Source of the DNA: Siphonodentalium dalli
Taxonomy: Eukaryota > Mollusca > Scaphopoda > Gadilida > Siphonodentaliidae
Length of the DNA: 64,000 bases
Assembly: GCA_032622095.1 (NCBI GenBank)
Contig: CP136062.1
Span: 12,241,710-12,305,709, forward strand
Direction of reading: 5' to 3'
The position numbers were made by a program, and so were the translations under genes. Positions 22,035 to 36,344 of the stretch are shown piece by piece. Below the pieces are notes generated by a model, which saw only the letters and a list, made by a program, of their open reading frames with translations, made no database searches and had not been told where the DNA came from. How positions within the stretch are numbered: position 1 is the stretch's first letter; the number at the start of each line of letters is the position of its first letter.

Positions 22035-23470
22035 ATAAGACTAGCAGGGTTACCCGGCGTTTCCCAGGTTAATGTATGCTGTGGATGTGTGTTGTGAATA
22101 GAGAATGCTCTTGCTTAAAGTGTTATACATTTTCTCATAAATTGTATATTCAAATAGCATCACAAAACATGATTATGACAGTCATGGAATATAAGTAGTG
22201 GCTCACCATTCTGTTTATCGCGATTAATCCGTTCCACCAATAATGAAGTATATACATTAGACGTTATAATATGATACATGAACATCATAAACACATTAGT
22301 TCGATAAAAGATGATAATTGGGTTTTACATATTGAGATGTATCAATCAATATAGTGGGTTGGACTAAGACCTGGCTATCATATCTCCATGAAGATACAGA
22401 TGTTTCAAAGAAATTTCCAGGTGCTCCTCTGTTCATGGTGCTATATATTGGCTAAATATTCTTAGTTTAAACGAAATGTTGCCGCGCAGATATATCAGCT
22501 ACATGTGCCAGGCACAGAGCGAGATTTTGAGTTGTTTATGTGAGTCGATGAGTCTGTTCTAAAACCCTTGTCAGATGTCAGTATTGGTAAGATCCTGAAA
22601 AGTCTTGTGCTACTAACTGCATTTTCCGAAGAAACTATATTTGACTGCACTCTGTGACCACTATTTTTGAACAGGCCTTCCATATCTCCTGACAAATTGT
22701 AACTTTTTGTGGAAACTGTATTGAATGGAACAGACTAAATTTTGTTATTATATATATGCAATCCTCTGATGGTTCGAGGTCTCTCAGTTTGCACCAATAT
22801 ATGTATCTCTTCAATAGAATGATAAATATACGTTTAATGCTTCTTCTAGTTATCAGCTCTTTTTGCTAGCTCATTGTGTGAATGCCTTGATTGCCATTCC
22901 CATATAAATACGACTGTTAAGAAGATATAATTTTTCAAGTGACTTATATGGGTCACCATGTCGGGATTGTGAAATGTGAACGCCCACCTACTTAAAATGA
23001 TATGGAGATGGCCTGGTGACTGTATATAACTTATATGTGGATATCGGCGAATAGCAATCTTATCAATGATAGTGCATATCCGCTCGCCATCCGTGACGCA
23101 AAGGACACCAAATGTGATTTAATTCATGGTATATCATTAGAGAAAAAAGTGTATGAATTTGGTGGAATTTGGTTTATTAAATCAATTGTTGATGCAACGC
23201 TGACTCGAACAACGCCATGTTGCGAAGGTGATTATGTATTCGTTTGGTGGAAATCAGCTACAAAACTATTTCACCATATTTTTTTTAATTTCCCCTCCCA
23301 CCAACAGCGTCATTTTAGAAAATGTTTACACGCATCATTATCTTCCTTGTAAAATGTTACCCCTCTTAGAACGCCTTGGTGCCATCTCTATTGTACCGCG
23401 TGAAGTTATATATAGAACGCACACAGACAGACAAAAAGACAGACAGACAGCACGATTTTATTTCTTGTAT
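22035..23470. other. Possible dispersed repeat with CAGA microsatellite end
   Basis: The segment opens with GCAGGGTTACCCGGCGTTTC, a short hairpin-forming motif of a kind seen at the edge of dispersed repeats in invertebrates. It closes with a CAGACAGACAAAAAGACAGA microsatellite at 23,420-23,450. Between them are weak protein-like frames (23,035-23,352) without recognised domains. Treating it as one element is inference. Confidence 0.25.
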
Positions 23471-23574
23471 CATTTGAGAAGAACGTGTCTGAATTTGATG
23501 GTAATTGGTACTAAAAATATTAGTAGACATGCTACACTTATGTTTTTTCCAGTGTGGGTGCATTTACCTTCCTG

Positions 23575-23690
23575 GAGGCCAAGCTCTGGGCGGTTATAGG
23601 ATGTCATAAAATGAGTAACTGGGCGCGGTTATTTAGGATACCATAAAGTAAGTAGCTGGGCGCGGTTATACAGGATGGTTATGTAAGATA
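23575..23690 (+). repeat. Short tandem repeat, ~45-bp units
   Basis: Three copies of a CTGGGCGCGGTTAT-type unit, each followed by an AGGAT sequence (starts near 23,586, 23,621 and 23,657). Confidence 0.6.
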
Positions 23691-23879
23691 TCTTCTCCTT
23701 CACACCACGATTTGTTTATTTATGTACAGTGTTTTGATCGCCATAACTTGCCAGATGATGCGGTTAAGGGGCAGAGCGGGTGAGCTTTAATAAGGGGTGG
23801 GGGTCCCATGAATATCCACTAGCTAGATTCCACCCGACTCAGGAGCGCAGAGGAGCGATGTAAGGTAGAACGGATTATT

Positions 23880-24031
23880 TGTGGGAGGGTGGGAGGATGG
23901 GAGAGGGAGGGTGTGAGGGTGGGAGAGGGAGGTTGGGAGAGGGAGGATGGGAGAGGGAGGGTGTGAGGGTGGGAGAAGGAGGGTGGGAGGATGGGAGAGT
24001 GGGAGAGGGAGGGTGGGAGGATGGGAGAGGC
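23880..24031 (+). repeat. G-rich minisatellite with G-quadruplex potential
   Basis: A strand-asymmetric run of GGGAGGGTGGGAGGATGGGA-type sequence built from GGGAGAGGGAGG, GTGTGAGGGTGG and GGATGGGAGAGT words. Many GGG triplets are separated by 1-5 bases, the standard rule for G-quadruplex formation. The 140-residue minus-strand frame over it (23,819-24,241) is Pro/Ser/Leu-rich in its second half only because of this repeat. Confidence 0.8.
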
Positions 24032-24514
24032 AAAGCTATTTAGTTTTGAAATTATAATTGTTGTTGGATGCATTCTTAGAGTAACTCTTTGAAAGAACTC
24101 CGGGGCCACAAAAAGGGCCGTAGCTCCGAAGGACTGGAGCCCCGCCCGAAGAGGCACATAGACAGTGATACCGAAACCGTAAAGAGTTCTGTAGATGGAC
24201 TTACTGGTAGATGTCTGGAAGTCTGGAGGCAACAGAATCACACAAACGGCCCGGAAAAAATATTTTAAAAATGGGAAAAGAACTTATATTAAATAGAACT
24301 GATTTTGTTTTTGTATTTAAGTAAATACTGATAATTTATTTGATCTAGCTCGGTGAGCTGGTATACCACTTGAATATCTTCATTTCCTGTGCACCCAACT
24401 CTTCAGCCAGCGCTGAAGCGGTTGTTTACGCCCGGTCTCACTTGGGGGTGTTACACGTTGTAATGTGTTAAACACGAGCGCTAGTTTCTCTAAAGGAAGT
24501 TGCACGGTTAGACT
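24032..24514. other. Unassigned sequence between minisatellite and satellite
   Basis: The segment 24,040-24,240 is more protein-like than its surroundings on both strands (for example TLYGFGITVYVPLRAGLQSF on minus and RPKRHIDSDTETVKSS on plus). I recognise no family. It may be a decayed exon or transposon piece. Confidence 0.25.
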
Positions 24515-27500
24515 TTTTAATAATTTGATATCATGATAATTATTTATAATAATTTGATATCATGTTAGTTATTTATAATAATTTGAATATCATGTCAGTT
24601 ATTTATAATAATTTGAATATCATGTTAGTTATTTATAATAATTTGATATCAGTTAGTTATTTATAATAATTTGACATCACGTTAGTTATTTATAATAATT
24701 TGATATCATGTCAGTTATTTATAATAATTTGATATCATGATATTTATTTATAATAATTGATATCATGTTAGTTATTTATAATAATTGATATCATGTTAGT
24801 TATTTATAATAATTTGATATCATGTTAGTTATTTATAATAATTGATATCATGTTAGTTATTTATAATAATTTAATATCATGTCAGTTATTTATAATAATT
24901 TAATATCATGTTAGTTATTTATAATAATTGATATCATGGTAGTTATTTATAATAATTTGAATATCATGTTAGTTATTTATAATAATTGATATCATGTTAG
25001 TTATTTATAATAATTTGATATCACGTTAGTTATTTATAATAATTTAATATCATGTTAGTTATTTATAATAATTTGATATCATGTTAGTTATTTATAATAA
25101 TTTAATATCATGTTAGTTATTTATAATAATTTGATATCATGATATTTATTTATAATAATTAATATCATGTTAGTTATTTATAATAATTTGATATCATGTT
25201 AGTTATTTATAATAGTTTGATATCATGTTAGTTATTTATAATAATTTGAATATCATGTTAGTTATTTATAATAATTTGATATCATGGTAGTTATTTATAA
25301 TAATTTGATATCATGTTAGTTATTTATAATAATTGATATCATGTTAGTTATTTATAATAATTTGATATCATGTTAGTTATTTATAATAATTTGATATCAT
25401 GTCAGTTATTTATAGTAATTTGATATCATGTTAGTTATTTATAATAATTTGACATCACGTTAGTTATTTATAATAATTTAATATCATGTTAGTTATTTAT
25501 AATAATTGATATCATGGTAGTTATTTATAATAATTTGAATATCATGTTAGTTATTTATAATAATTGATATCATGTTAGTTATTTATAATAATTGATATCA
25601 CGTTAGTAATTTATAATAATTTGATATCATGTCAGTTATTTATAATAATTTGATATCACGTTAGTTATTTATAATAATTTGATATCATGTCAGTTATTTA
25701 TAATAATTTGACATCACGTTAGTTATTTATAATAATTTGATATCATGTTAGTTATTTATAATAATTTGATATCATGTTAGTTATTTATAATAATTTAATA
25801 TCATGTTAGTTATTTATAATAATTTGATATCATGTCAGTTATTTTTAATAATTTGATATCATGTCAGTTATTTATAATAATTTGATATCATGTCAGTTAT
25901 TTATAATAATTTGATATCATGTCCGTTATTTATAATAATTTGATATCATGTCAGTTATTTATAATAATTTGATATCATGTCAGTTATTTATAATAATTTG
26001 ATATCATGTTAGTTATTTATAATAATTTAATATCATGTTAGTTATTTATAATAATTTGATATCACGTTAGTTATTTATAATAATTGATATCATGTTAGTT
26101 ATTTATAATAATTTAATATCATGTTAGTTATTTATAATAGTTTGATATCATGTCAGTTATTTATAATAATTTGATATCATGTCAGTTATTTATAATAATT
26201 GATATCATGTTAGTTATTTATAATAATTTAATATCATGTTAGTTATTTATAATAATTTGATATCATGTCAGTTATTTATAATAATTTGATATCATGTTAT
26301 TTATTTATAATAATTTGATATCATGTTAGTTATTTATAATAATTTGATATCATGTTAGTTATTTATAATAATTTGATATCACGTTAGTTATTTATAATAA
26401 TTTGATATCATGTTAGTTATTTATAATAATTTGATATCATGTTAGTTATTTATAATAATTTGATATCATGGTAGTTATTTATAATAATTTGATATCATGG
26501 TAGTTATTTATAATAATTTGATATGTTAGTTATTTATAATAATTTGAATATCATGTTAGTTATTTATAGTAATTTGATATCATGTTAGTTATTTATAATA
26601 ATTTGATATCATGTTAGTTATTTATAATAATTTGATATCATGGTAGTTATTTATAATAATTTGATATCATGTTAGTTATTTATAATAATTTGATATCATG
26701 GTAGTTATTTATAATAATTTGATATCATGTTAGTTATTTAAAGTAATTTGATATCATGTCAGTTATTTATAATAATTTAATATCATGTCAGTTATTTATA
26801 ATAATTTAATATCATGTCAGTTATTTATAATAATTTAATATCATGTCAGTTATTTATAATAATTTGATATCATGGTAGTTATTTATAATAATTGATATCA
26901 TGTTAGTTATTTATAATAATTTGATATCATGTCAGTTATTTATAGTAATTTGATATCATGTTAGTTATTTATAATAATTTGACATCACGTTAGTTATTTA
27001 TAATAGTTTGATATCATGTTAGTTATTTATAATAATTTGATATCATGTCAGTTATTTATAATAATTTAATATCATGTCAGTTATTTATAATAATTTGATA
27101 TCATGGTAGTTATTTATAATAATTGATATCATGTTAGTTATTTATAATAATTTGAATATCATGTTAGTTATTTATAATAATTTGATATCATGTCAGTTAT
27201 TTATAATAGTTTGATATCATGTTAGTTATTTATAATAATTTGAATATCATGTTAGATATTTATAATAATTTGATATCATGTTAGTTATTTATAATAATTT
27301 GATATCATGTTAGTTATTTATAATAATTTGAATATCATGTTATTTATTTATAATAATTTGATATCATGTCAGTTATTTATAATAATTTGATATCATGTCA
27401 GTTATTTATAATAACTTGATATCATGTCAGTTATTTATAATAGTTTGATATCATATTAGTTATTTATAATAATTTGATATCAGTTAGTTATTTATAATAA

Positions 27501-30500
27501 TTTGATATCATGTCACTTATTTATAATAATTTGATATCATGTCAGTTATTTATAATAATTTGATATCACGTTAGTTATTTATAATAGTTTGATATCATGT
27601 TAGTTATTTATAATAATTTGATATCATGTTAGTTATTTATAATAATTTGATATCATGTTAGTTATTTATAATAATTTGATATCATGATATTTCTTTATAA
27701 TAATTTAATATCATGTCAGTTATTTATAATAATTTGAATATCATGTTAGTTATTTATAATAATTTGACATCACGTTAGTTATTTATAATAGTTTGATATC
27801 ATGTTAGTTATTTATAATAATTTGATATCAGTTAGTTATTTATAATAATTTGATATCATGTCAGTTATTTATAATAATTTGATATCATGTCAGTTATTTA
27901 AAGTAATTTGATATCAAGTCAGTTATTTATAATAATTTGATATCATGTTAGTTATTTATAATAATTTGAATATCATGTTAGTTATTTATAATAATTTGAT
28001 ATCATGTTAGTTATTTATAATAATTTGATATCATGGTAGTTATTTATAATAATTTGAATATCATGTTAGTTATTTATAATAATTTGACATCACGTTAGTT
28101 ATTTATAATAATTTGATATCATGTTAGTTATTTATAATAGTTTGATATCATGTTAGTTATTTATAATAATTTGAATATCATGATATTTATTTATAATAAT
28201 TTAATATCATGTCAGTTATTTATAATAATTTGAATATCATGTTAGTTATTTATAATAATTTGATATCATGGTAGTTATTTATAATAATTTGATATCATGT
28301 TAGTTATTTATAATAATTTGAAATCATGTCAGTTATTTAAAGTAATTTGATATCAAGTCAGTTATTTATAATAATTTGATATCATGTTAGTTATTTATAA
28401 TAATTTGAATATCATGTTAGTTATTTATAATAATTTGATATCATGTTAGTTATTTATAATAATTTGATATCATGGTAGTTATTTATAATAATTTGAATAT
28501 CATGTTAGTTATTTATAATAATTTGACATCACGTTAGTTATTTATAATAATTTGATATCATGTTAGTTATTTATAATAATTTGAATATCATGATATTTAT
28601 TTATAATAATTTGACATCATGTTAGTTATTTATAATAATTTGATATCATGTTAGTTATTTATAATAATTTGATATCATGTTAGTTATTTATAATAATTTG
28701 ATATCATGTTAGTTATTTATAATAATTTGACATCACGTTAGTTATTTATAATAATTTGAATATCATGTTATTTATTTATAATAGTTTGATATCATGTTAG
28801 TTATTTATAATAATTTGATATCATGTCAGTTATTTATAATAATTTGATATCATGTTAGTTATTTATAATAATTTGATATCATGGTAGTTATTTATAATAA
28901 TTTGAATATCATGTTAGTTATTTATAATAATTTGATATCATGTTATTTATTTATAATAATTTGATATCATGTTAGTTATTTATAATAATTTGATATCATG
29001 TTAGTTATTTATAATAATTTGATATCATGTTAGTTATTTATAATAATTTGATATCATGTCAGTTATTTATAATAATTTGAATATCATGTTAGTTATTTAT
29101 AATAATTTGACATCACGTTAGTTATTTATAATAATTTGATATCATGTTAGTTATTTATAATAATTTGATATCATGTTAGTTATTTATAATAATTTGATAT
29201 CATGTTAGTTATTTATAATAATTTGACATCACGTTAGTTATTTATAATAATTTGAATATCATGTTATTTATTTATAATAGTTTGATATCATGTTAGTTAT
29301 TTATAATAATTTGATATCATGTCAGTTATTTATAATAATTTGATATCATGTTAGTTATTTATAATAATTTGATATCATGGTAGTTATTTATAATAATTTG
29401 AATATCATGTTAGTTATTTATAATAATTTGATATCATGTTATTTATTTATAATAATTTGATATCATGTTAGTTATTTATAATAATTTGATATCATGTCAG
29501 TTATTTATAATAATTTGATATCATGTTATTTATTTATAATAATTTGATATCATGTTAGTTATTTGTAATAATTTGATATCATGTTAGTTATTTATAATAA
29601 TTTGATATCATGTCAGTTATTTATAATAATTTGATATCAAGTCAGTTATTTATAATAGTTTGATATCATGTTAGTTATTTATAATAATTTGATATCATGT
29701 CAGTTATTTATAATAATTTGATATCACGTTAGTTATTTATAATAATTTGATATCATGTCAGTTATTTATAATAATTTGATATCATGTCAGTTATTTATAA
29801 TAATTTGATATCACGTTAGTTATTTATAATAATTTGATATCATGTTAGTTATTTATAATAATTTGAATATCAGGTTAGTTATTTATAATAATTTGACATC
29901 ACGTTAGTTATTTATAATAATTTGAATATCATGTTATTTATTTATAATAGTTTGATATCATGTTAGTTATTTATAATAATTTGATATCATGTCAGTTATT
30001 TATAATAATTTGATATCATGTTAGTTATTTATAATAATTTGATATCATGTTAGTTATTTATAATAATTTGATATCATGTTAGTTATTTATAATAATTTGA
30101 TATCATGATATTTCTTTATAATAATTTAATATCATGTCAGTTATTTATAATAATTTGAATATCATGTTAGTTATTTATAATAATTTGACATCACGTTAGT
30201 TATTTATAATAGTTTGATATCATGTTAGTTATTTATAATAATTTGATATCAGTTAGTTATTTATAATAATTTGATATCATGTCAGTTATTTATAATAATT
30301 TGATATCATGTCAGTTATTTATAATAATTTGATATCACGTTAGTTATTTATAATAGTTTGATATCATGTTAGTTATTTATAATAATTTGAATATCATGAT
30401 ATTTATTTATAATAATTTAATATCATGTCAGTTATTTATAATAATTTGAATATCATGTTAGTTATTTATAATAATTTGATATCATGGTAGTTATTTATAA

Positions 30501-33500
30501 TAATTTGATATCATGTTAGTTATTTATAATAATTTGAAATCATGTCAGTTATTTAAAGTAATTTGATATCATGTCAGTTATTTATAATAATTTGATATCA
30601 TGTTAGTTATTTATAATAATTTGAATATCATGTTAGTTATTTATAATAATTTGATATCATGTTAGTTATTTATAATAATTTGATATCATGGTAGTTATTT
30701 ATAATAATTTGAATATCATGTTAGTTATTTATAATAATTTGACATCACGTTAGTTATTTATAATAATTTGATATCATGTTAGTTATTTATAATAATTTGA
30801 ATATCATGATATTTATTTATAATAATTTGACATCACGTTAGTTATTTATAATAATTTGATATCATGTTAGTTATTTATAATAATTTGATATCATGTTAGT
30901 TATTTATAATAATTTGATATCATGTTAGTTATTTATAATAATTTGACATCACGTTAGTTATTTATAATAATTTGAATATCATGTTATTTATTTATAATAG
31001 TTTGATATCATGTTAGTTATTTATAATAATTTGATATCATGTCAGTTATTTATAATAATTTGATATCATTTTAGTTATTTATAATAATTTGATATCATGG
31101 TAGTTATTTATAATAATTTGAATATCATGTTAGTTATTTATAATAATTTGATATCATGTTATTTATTTATAATAATTTGATATCATGTTAGTTATTTATA
31201 ATAATTTGATATCATGTTAGTTATTTATAATAATTTGATATCATGTCAGTTATTTATAATAATTTGATATCATGTTATTTATTTATAATAATTTGATATC
31301 ATGTTAGTTATTTATAATAATTTGATATCATGTTAGTTATTTATAATAATTTGATATCATGTCAGTTATTTATAATAATTTGATATCATGTCAGTTATTT
31401 ATAATAGTTTGATATCATGTTAGTTATTTATAATAATTTGATATCATGTCAGTTATTTATAATAATTTGATATCATGTCAGTTATTTATAATAATTTGAT
31501 ATCACGTTAGTTATTTATAATAATTTGATATCATGTTAGTTATTTATAATAATTTGAATATCAGGTTAGTTATTTATAATAATTTGACATCACGTTAGTT
31601 ATTTATAATAATTTGAATATCATGTTAGTTATTTATAATAATTTGAATATCAGGTTAGTTATTTATAATAATTTGATATCATGTCAGTTATTTATAATAA
31701 TTTGATATCATGTTAGTTATTTATAATAATTTGATATCATGGTAGTTATTTATAATAATTTGAATATCATGTTAGTTATTTATAATAATTTGAATATCAT
31801 GTTAGTTATTTATAATAATTTGACATCATGTTAGTTATTTATAATAATTTGATATCATGTCAGTTATTTATAATAATTTGATATCATGTTAGTTATTTAT
31901 AATAATTTGATATCATGTTAGTTATTTATAATAATTTGATATCATGTTAGTTATTTATAATAATTTGAATATCATGTTAGTTATTTATAATAATTTGATA
32001 TCATGTCAGTTATTTATAATAGTTTGATATCATGTTAGTTATTTATAATAATTTGAATATCATGTTAGATATTTATAATAATTTGATATCATGTTAGTTA
32101 TTTATAATAATTTGATATCATGTTAGTTATTTATAATAATTTGAATATCATGTTATTTATTTATAATAGTTTGATATCATGTTAGTTATTTATAATAATT
32201 TGATATCATGGTAGTTATTTATAATAATTTGAATATCATGTTAGTTATTTATAATAATTTGATATCATGTTAGTTATTTATAATAATTTGACATCACGTT
32301 AGTTATTTATAATAATTTGACATCACGTTAGTTATTTATAATAATTTGACATCACGTTTGTTATTTATAATAATTTGACATCACGTTAGTTATTTATAAT
32401 AATTTGATATCATGTTAGTTATTTATAATAATTTGACATCACGTTAGTTATTTATAATAATTTGACATCACGTTAGTTATTTATAATAATTTGATATCAT
32501 GGTAGTTATTTATAATAATTTGAATATCATGTTATTTATTTATAATAATTTGATATCATGTTAGTTATTTATAATAATTTGACATCACGTTAGTTATTTA
32601 TAATGATTTGAATATCATGTTAGTTATTTATAATAATTTGAATATCATGTTAGTTATTTATAATAATTTGACATCACGTTAGTTATTTATAATAATTTGA
32701 ATATCATGTTATTTATTTATAATAGTTTGATATCATGTTAGTTATTTATAATAATTTGATATCATGTCAGTTATTTATAATAATTTGATATCATGTTAGT
32801 TATTTATAATAATTTGATATCATGGTAGTTATTTATAATAATTTGAATATCATGTTAGTTATTTATAATAATTTGATATCACGTTAGTTATTTATAATAA
32901 TTTGATATCATGTCAGTTATTTATAATAATTTGATATCATGTCAGTTATTTATAATAATTTGATATCACGTTAGTTATTTATAATAATTTGATATCATGT
33001 TAGTTATTTATAATAATTTGAATATCATGTTAGTTATTTATAATAATTTGATATCACGTTAGTTATTTATAATAATTTGATATCACGTTAGTTATTTATA
33101 ATAATTTGATATCATGTCAGTTATTTATAATAGTTTGATATCATGTCAGTTATTTATAATAATTTGATATCATGTTAGTTATTTATAATAATTTAATATC
33201 ATGTCAGTTATTTATAATAATTTGATATCACGTTAGTTATTTATAATAATTTGATATCATGTCAGTTATTTATAATAGTTTGATATCATGTTAGTTATTT
33301 ATAATAATTTGATATCATGGTAGTTATTTATAATAATTTGATATCATGTTAGTTATTTATAATAATTTGAATATCATGTTAGTTATTTATAATAATTTGA
33401 ATATCGTGTTAGTTATTTATAATAATTTGATATCATGTCAGTTATTTATAATAATTTGATATCATGTTAGTTGTTTATAATAATTTGATATCATGTCAGT

Positions 33501-34004
33501 TATTTATAATAATTTGATATCACGTTAGTTATTTATAATAATTTGAATATCGTGTTAGTTATTTATAATAATTTGATATCATGTTAGTTATTTATAATAA
33601 TTTGAATATCGTGTTAGTTATTTATAATAATTTGATATCATGTCAGTTATTTATAATAATTTGATATCATGTTAGTTATTTATAATAGTTTGATATCATG
33701 TTATTTATTTATAATAATTTGATATCATGTTAGTTATTTATAATAATTTGATATCATGTCAGTTATTTTAATAGTTTGACATAACGTTAGTTATTTATAA
33801 TAATTTGATATCATGTTAGTTATTTATAATAATTTGATATCATGTCAGTTATTTATAATAATTTGATATCATGTTAGTTGTTTATAATAATTTGAATATC
33901 ATGTCAGTTATTTATAATAATTTGATATCATGTCAGTTATTTATAATAATTTGATATCATGTCAGTTATTTATAGTAATTTGATATCATGTTAGTTATTT
34001 ATAA
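24515..34004 (+). repeat. 9.5-kb AT-rich satellite of ~29-bp units
   Basis: Uninterrupted head-to-tail array with consensus TTAGTTATTTATAATAATTT followed by GATATCATG (29 bp). Span divided by unit length gives about 327 copies. Common variants are TCAG for TTAG; GACATCACG; GAATATCATG (30 bp); a 28-bp form with AATTGATATC; GATATCAGTTAG with four bases lost; and AATAGTTTG for AATAATTTG. Stops in all frames leave no open reading frame. All units run in one direction and both edges are abrupt (CTTTTTAATAATTTG on the left, TTATAAG before CCCACG on the right). There are no unique spacers, so it is not a CRISPR. Confidence 0.97.
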
Positions 34005-36075
34005 GCCCACGTAGGCGACGCCGCGAAGCGGCTAGCCATGGGCGTAAGTGAGTACCTCTTATACACACTCGACGCTGGGAGAGCATATAATCTACAATAC
34101 TGTTGAACGAAAAAATATGTTTCCAAAAATAAATTGACATTTGACACGCTCTTTGAACTTTTGACATGCCCTATTGAACTCTTTGTATCGTCTTTCCCAG
34201 CCACATATGCAGCGATTGGATAACCGTGTTCATCTTAACCAATCAGAATTAAGGTTACTCGCGGACGGTTGTTAGACAAGTGATGCTATTCAAACAAATG
34301 AAAATCGCCACTTCGGATTATTATTTCCACGAATTACCAATTACCACACACGAGGTGGACGAGAAAAACCTTCTTACATTATGATATACAAGGTGAGTAC
34401 ATGTACATGATCAGTATCGGATGTAGCATATAGATATATACGCCTTGTTTGACCGCGAATATAACAAATTCACCAATTCCAGGCGAGGGCAGAGTCAGAG
34501 AGTGATTATTGACCGTCCATTGATGATTGACTCTAACTTCTAAGTTCTAACTTATCTAAGTCTCGCTGACTCAGTGACTGAGTCTCTCCTCGGGTTCAAA
34601 GTCATAATTCCACGATTCACTCTTGCAACAAATTTCGAAATTAAAATGTGAACGAACCAAGTATCTACCTCCTGTAAGTATGTACACAACGACAAAATTA
34701 ATTTATGAACAATGTTTTGTCAAGGGTGCTAGTAACTGCGACCAGAATTTATTTATACAAAACGGAAGCTGTTCGAAGTGGAGAAGACTGACGGACACGC
34801 CGTATACGACGGAAGTAATTGTTTTAAGTTTTGCGCATGCGCTAGTACGTTCTTATAGTCAGGTGCGTTTAGCGATGTCGAAAGTAAATTGTTTCCGGAG
34901 TTTAAATAAGTGTTTTATGCAGTTTCTTTCGAATGTATATACGATGTTTGTGCATTCCACGAATGAATGAACAGCCGATTTAGTTTTTCGTGTGAATAAC
35001 TGTTAAATATCCATGTTCTTAGAAAACTCTGCTCATTTAATCCAATAAAAAACCCGAAATTGAAAAATCTCAACAAATGTAAATTGTAATACTCATATGA
35101 GTCATAACTCAATCTCAAAAATGTCAAATCAACTTCAGAAGAAAAAAACACTGAAAATGAACGTGATCAGAAAGTGATTTGATTAGTCAACTCAGGCCAG
35201 ACACAAACAGTAAGCACATCTTTGGGGGATTCGGACATAATTATGTTCTGATTGGTAGATTGTATTCATTAAACTGGACTCAAGACAAAGGTGTGTGTGG
35301 AGACTGGAGTAGATTGACAAGGTCATACAGATGACACGAACTTGCGGCAACTTCAAGTTGTGTGTATTTTGATGATTTTAACCAACATATGCCACATATT
35401 TGACTATTCGGTTGAATTTCACAAATGTGTACCAACTTTGTGGTGGATTATGACAGCATCAGATCGTTCATTTAACACAGATTCGGAGCAAAAACTAATC
35501 AAGTTGACTTCACTCTTCAGACGATTTGACATGCCATGAAAAATTTCACATCAGAACAACTAAAAATTTGACCGACTCTACTTTAAATCATTCTGGATGT
35601 TCTCCTACATCTTTGAATCATAGTTGATGTGTTGGGGTATATAAGTATCTATTACCATACTGTACATGCATACAGTGTGTGATTTTCAAAGTTCTACATC
35701 TAGTGGAAAGCAGATATACTCATCTATACCACAAGTTCACAGCCACGGTGTAGGGTGACTGGCATATAACTGCATGAACTATCTGATCAGAGGATAGATT
35801 GATTCATACAAATGTTTGTGTTCACTTTTGTGATGTATACTAATACTACTATTAGAATATCGTCATTTTACACCTGACATCTTTTTTTTACTTTCCATGT
35901 AGTTAGGCCATGCAAAATAAATACCTAGATTATCATCGCCCCACTTGATATGTTGGCCCGCTCCAGATGTATTTATTTTTTGTTAATATATATATATATA
36001 CTAAACTTCTCAAAATCACTCCCACACCCACTCACAGTCTGACAGAGTCGAAACAGTGGATTGTGGAAACTGCCA
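34005..36075. other. No gene recognised; scattered promoter- and splice-like signals
   Basis: A GC-richer junction just right of the satellite carries the hairpin GCCGCGAAGCGGC (34,019-34,031). CAAGGTGAGTAC (about 34,389) matches a splice donor well, and TTGCGCATGCGC (about 34,833) is an NRF1-like site. None of these is tied to a coding exon that I can recognise, and the reading frames at 34,623-35,151 and 35,342-35,539 have no motif. Confidence 0.35.
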
Positions 36076-36190
36076 CCAAATTCCAAATACCAAGATATTG
36101 GCTCATTATTGGGAATATAATAGAAAAAAAAAAATTCCAAATACCAATATATTGGCTCATTATTGGGAATATAATAGCAAATTTAAATAG
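36076..36190 (+). repeat. ~57-bp direct duplication
   Basis: TTCCAAATACCAAGATATTG and the following GGCTCATTATTGGGAATATA are repeated immediately downstream, separated by an A-run (36,124-36,135). Confidence 0.8.
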
Positions 36191-36344
36191 CAATATTGTA
36201 TTGTAGTTTTGTACATATCTGTTTCACTTATGTCCAAACCTGACTGAATGTTGGGTAAATAATGTGAATGACTTGATTATTTTCGGCACATACTCCATTG
36301 GAATTAACCCTTTGATAATTGAACAAAATACCGGAAATTATATA

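Noticed and set aside
23819-24241. 140-residue minus-strand protein
   Set aside because: Second half is the translated G-rich minisatellite; the first half alone is too short and matches nothing that I recognise.
24350-24440. tRNA-like GCTCGGTGAGCTGGTATACC
   Set aside because: Resembles a D-arm only; no B box and no foldable cloverleaf.
24515-34004. CRISPR-like array of ~29-bp repeats
   Set aside because: Repeats are contiguous with no unique spacers, and the context is a eukaryotic repeat landscape with no cas genes.
34380-34400. Splice donor CAAGGTGAGTAC marking an exon
   Set aside because: No coding or conserved exon is identifiable on either side, and such matches arise by chance at this scale.
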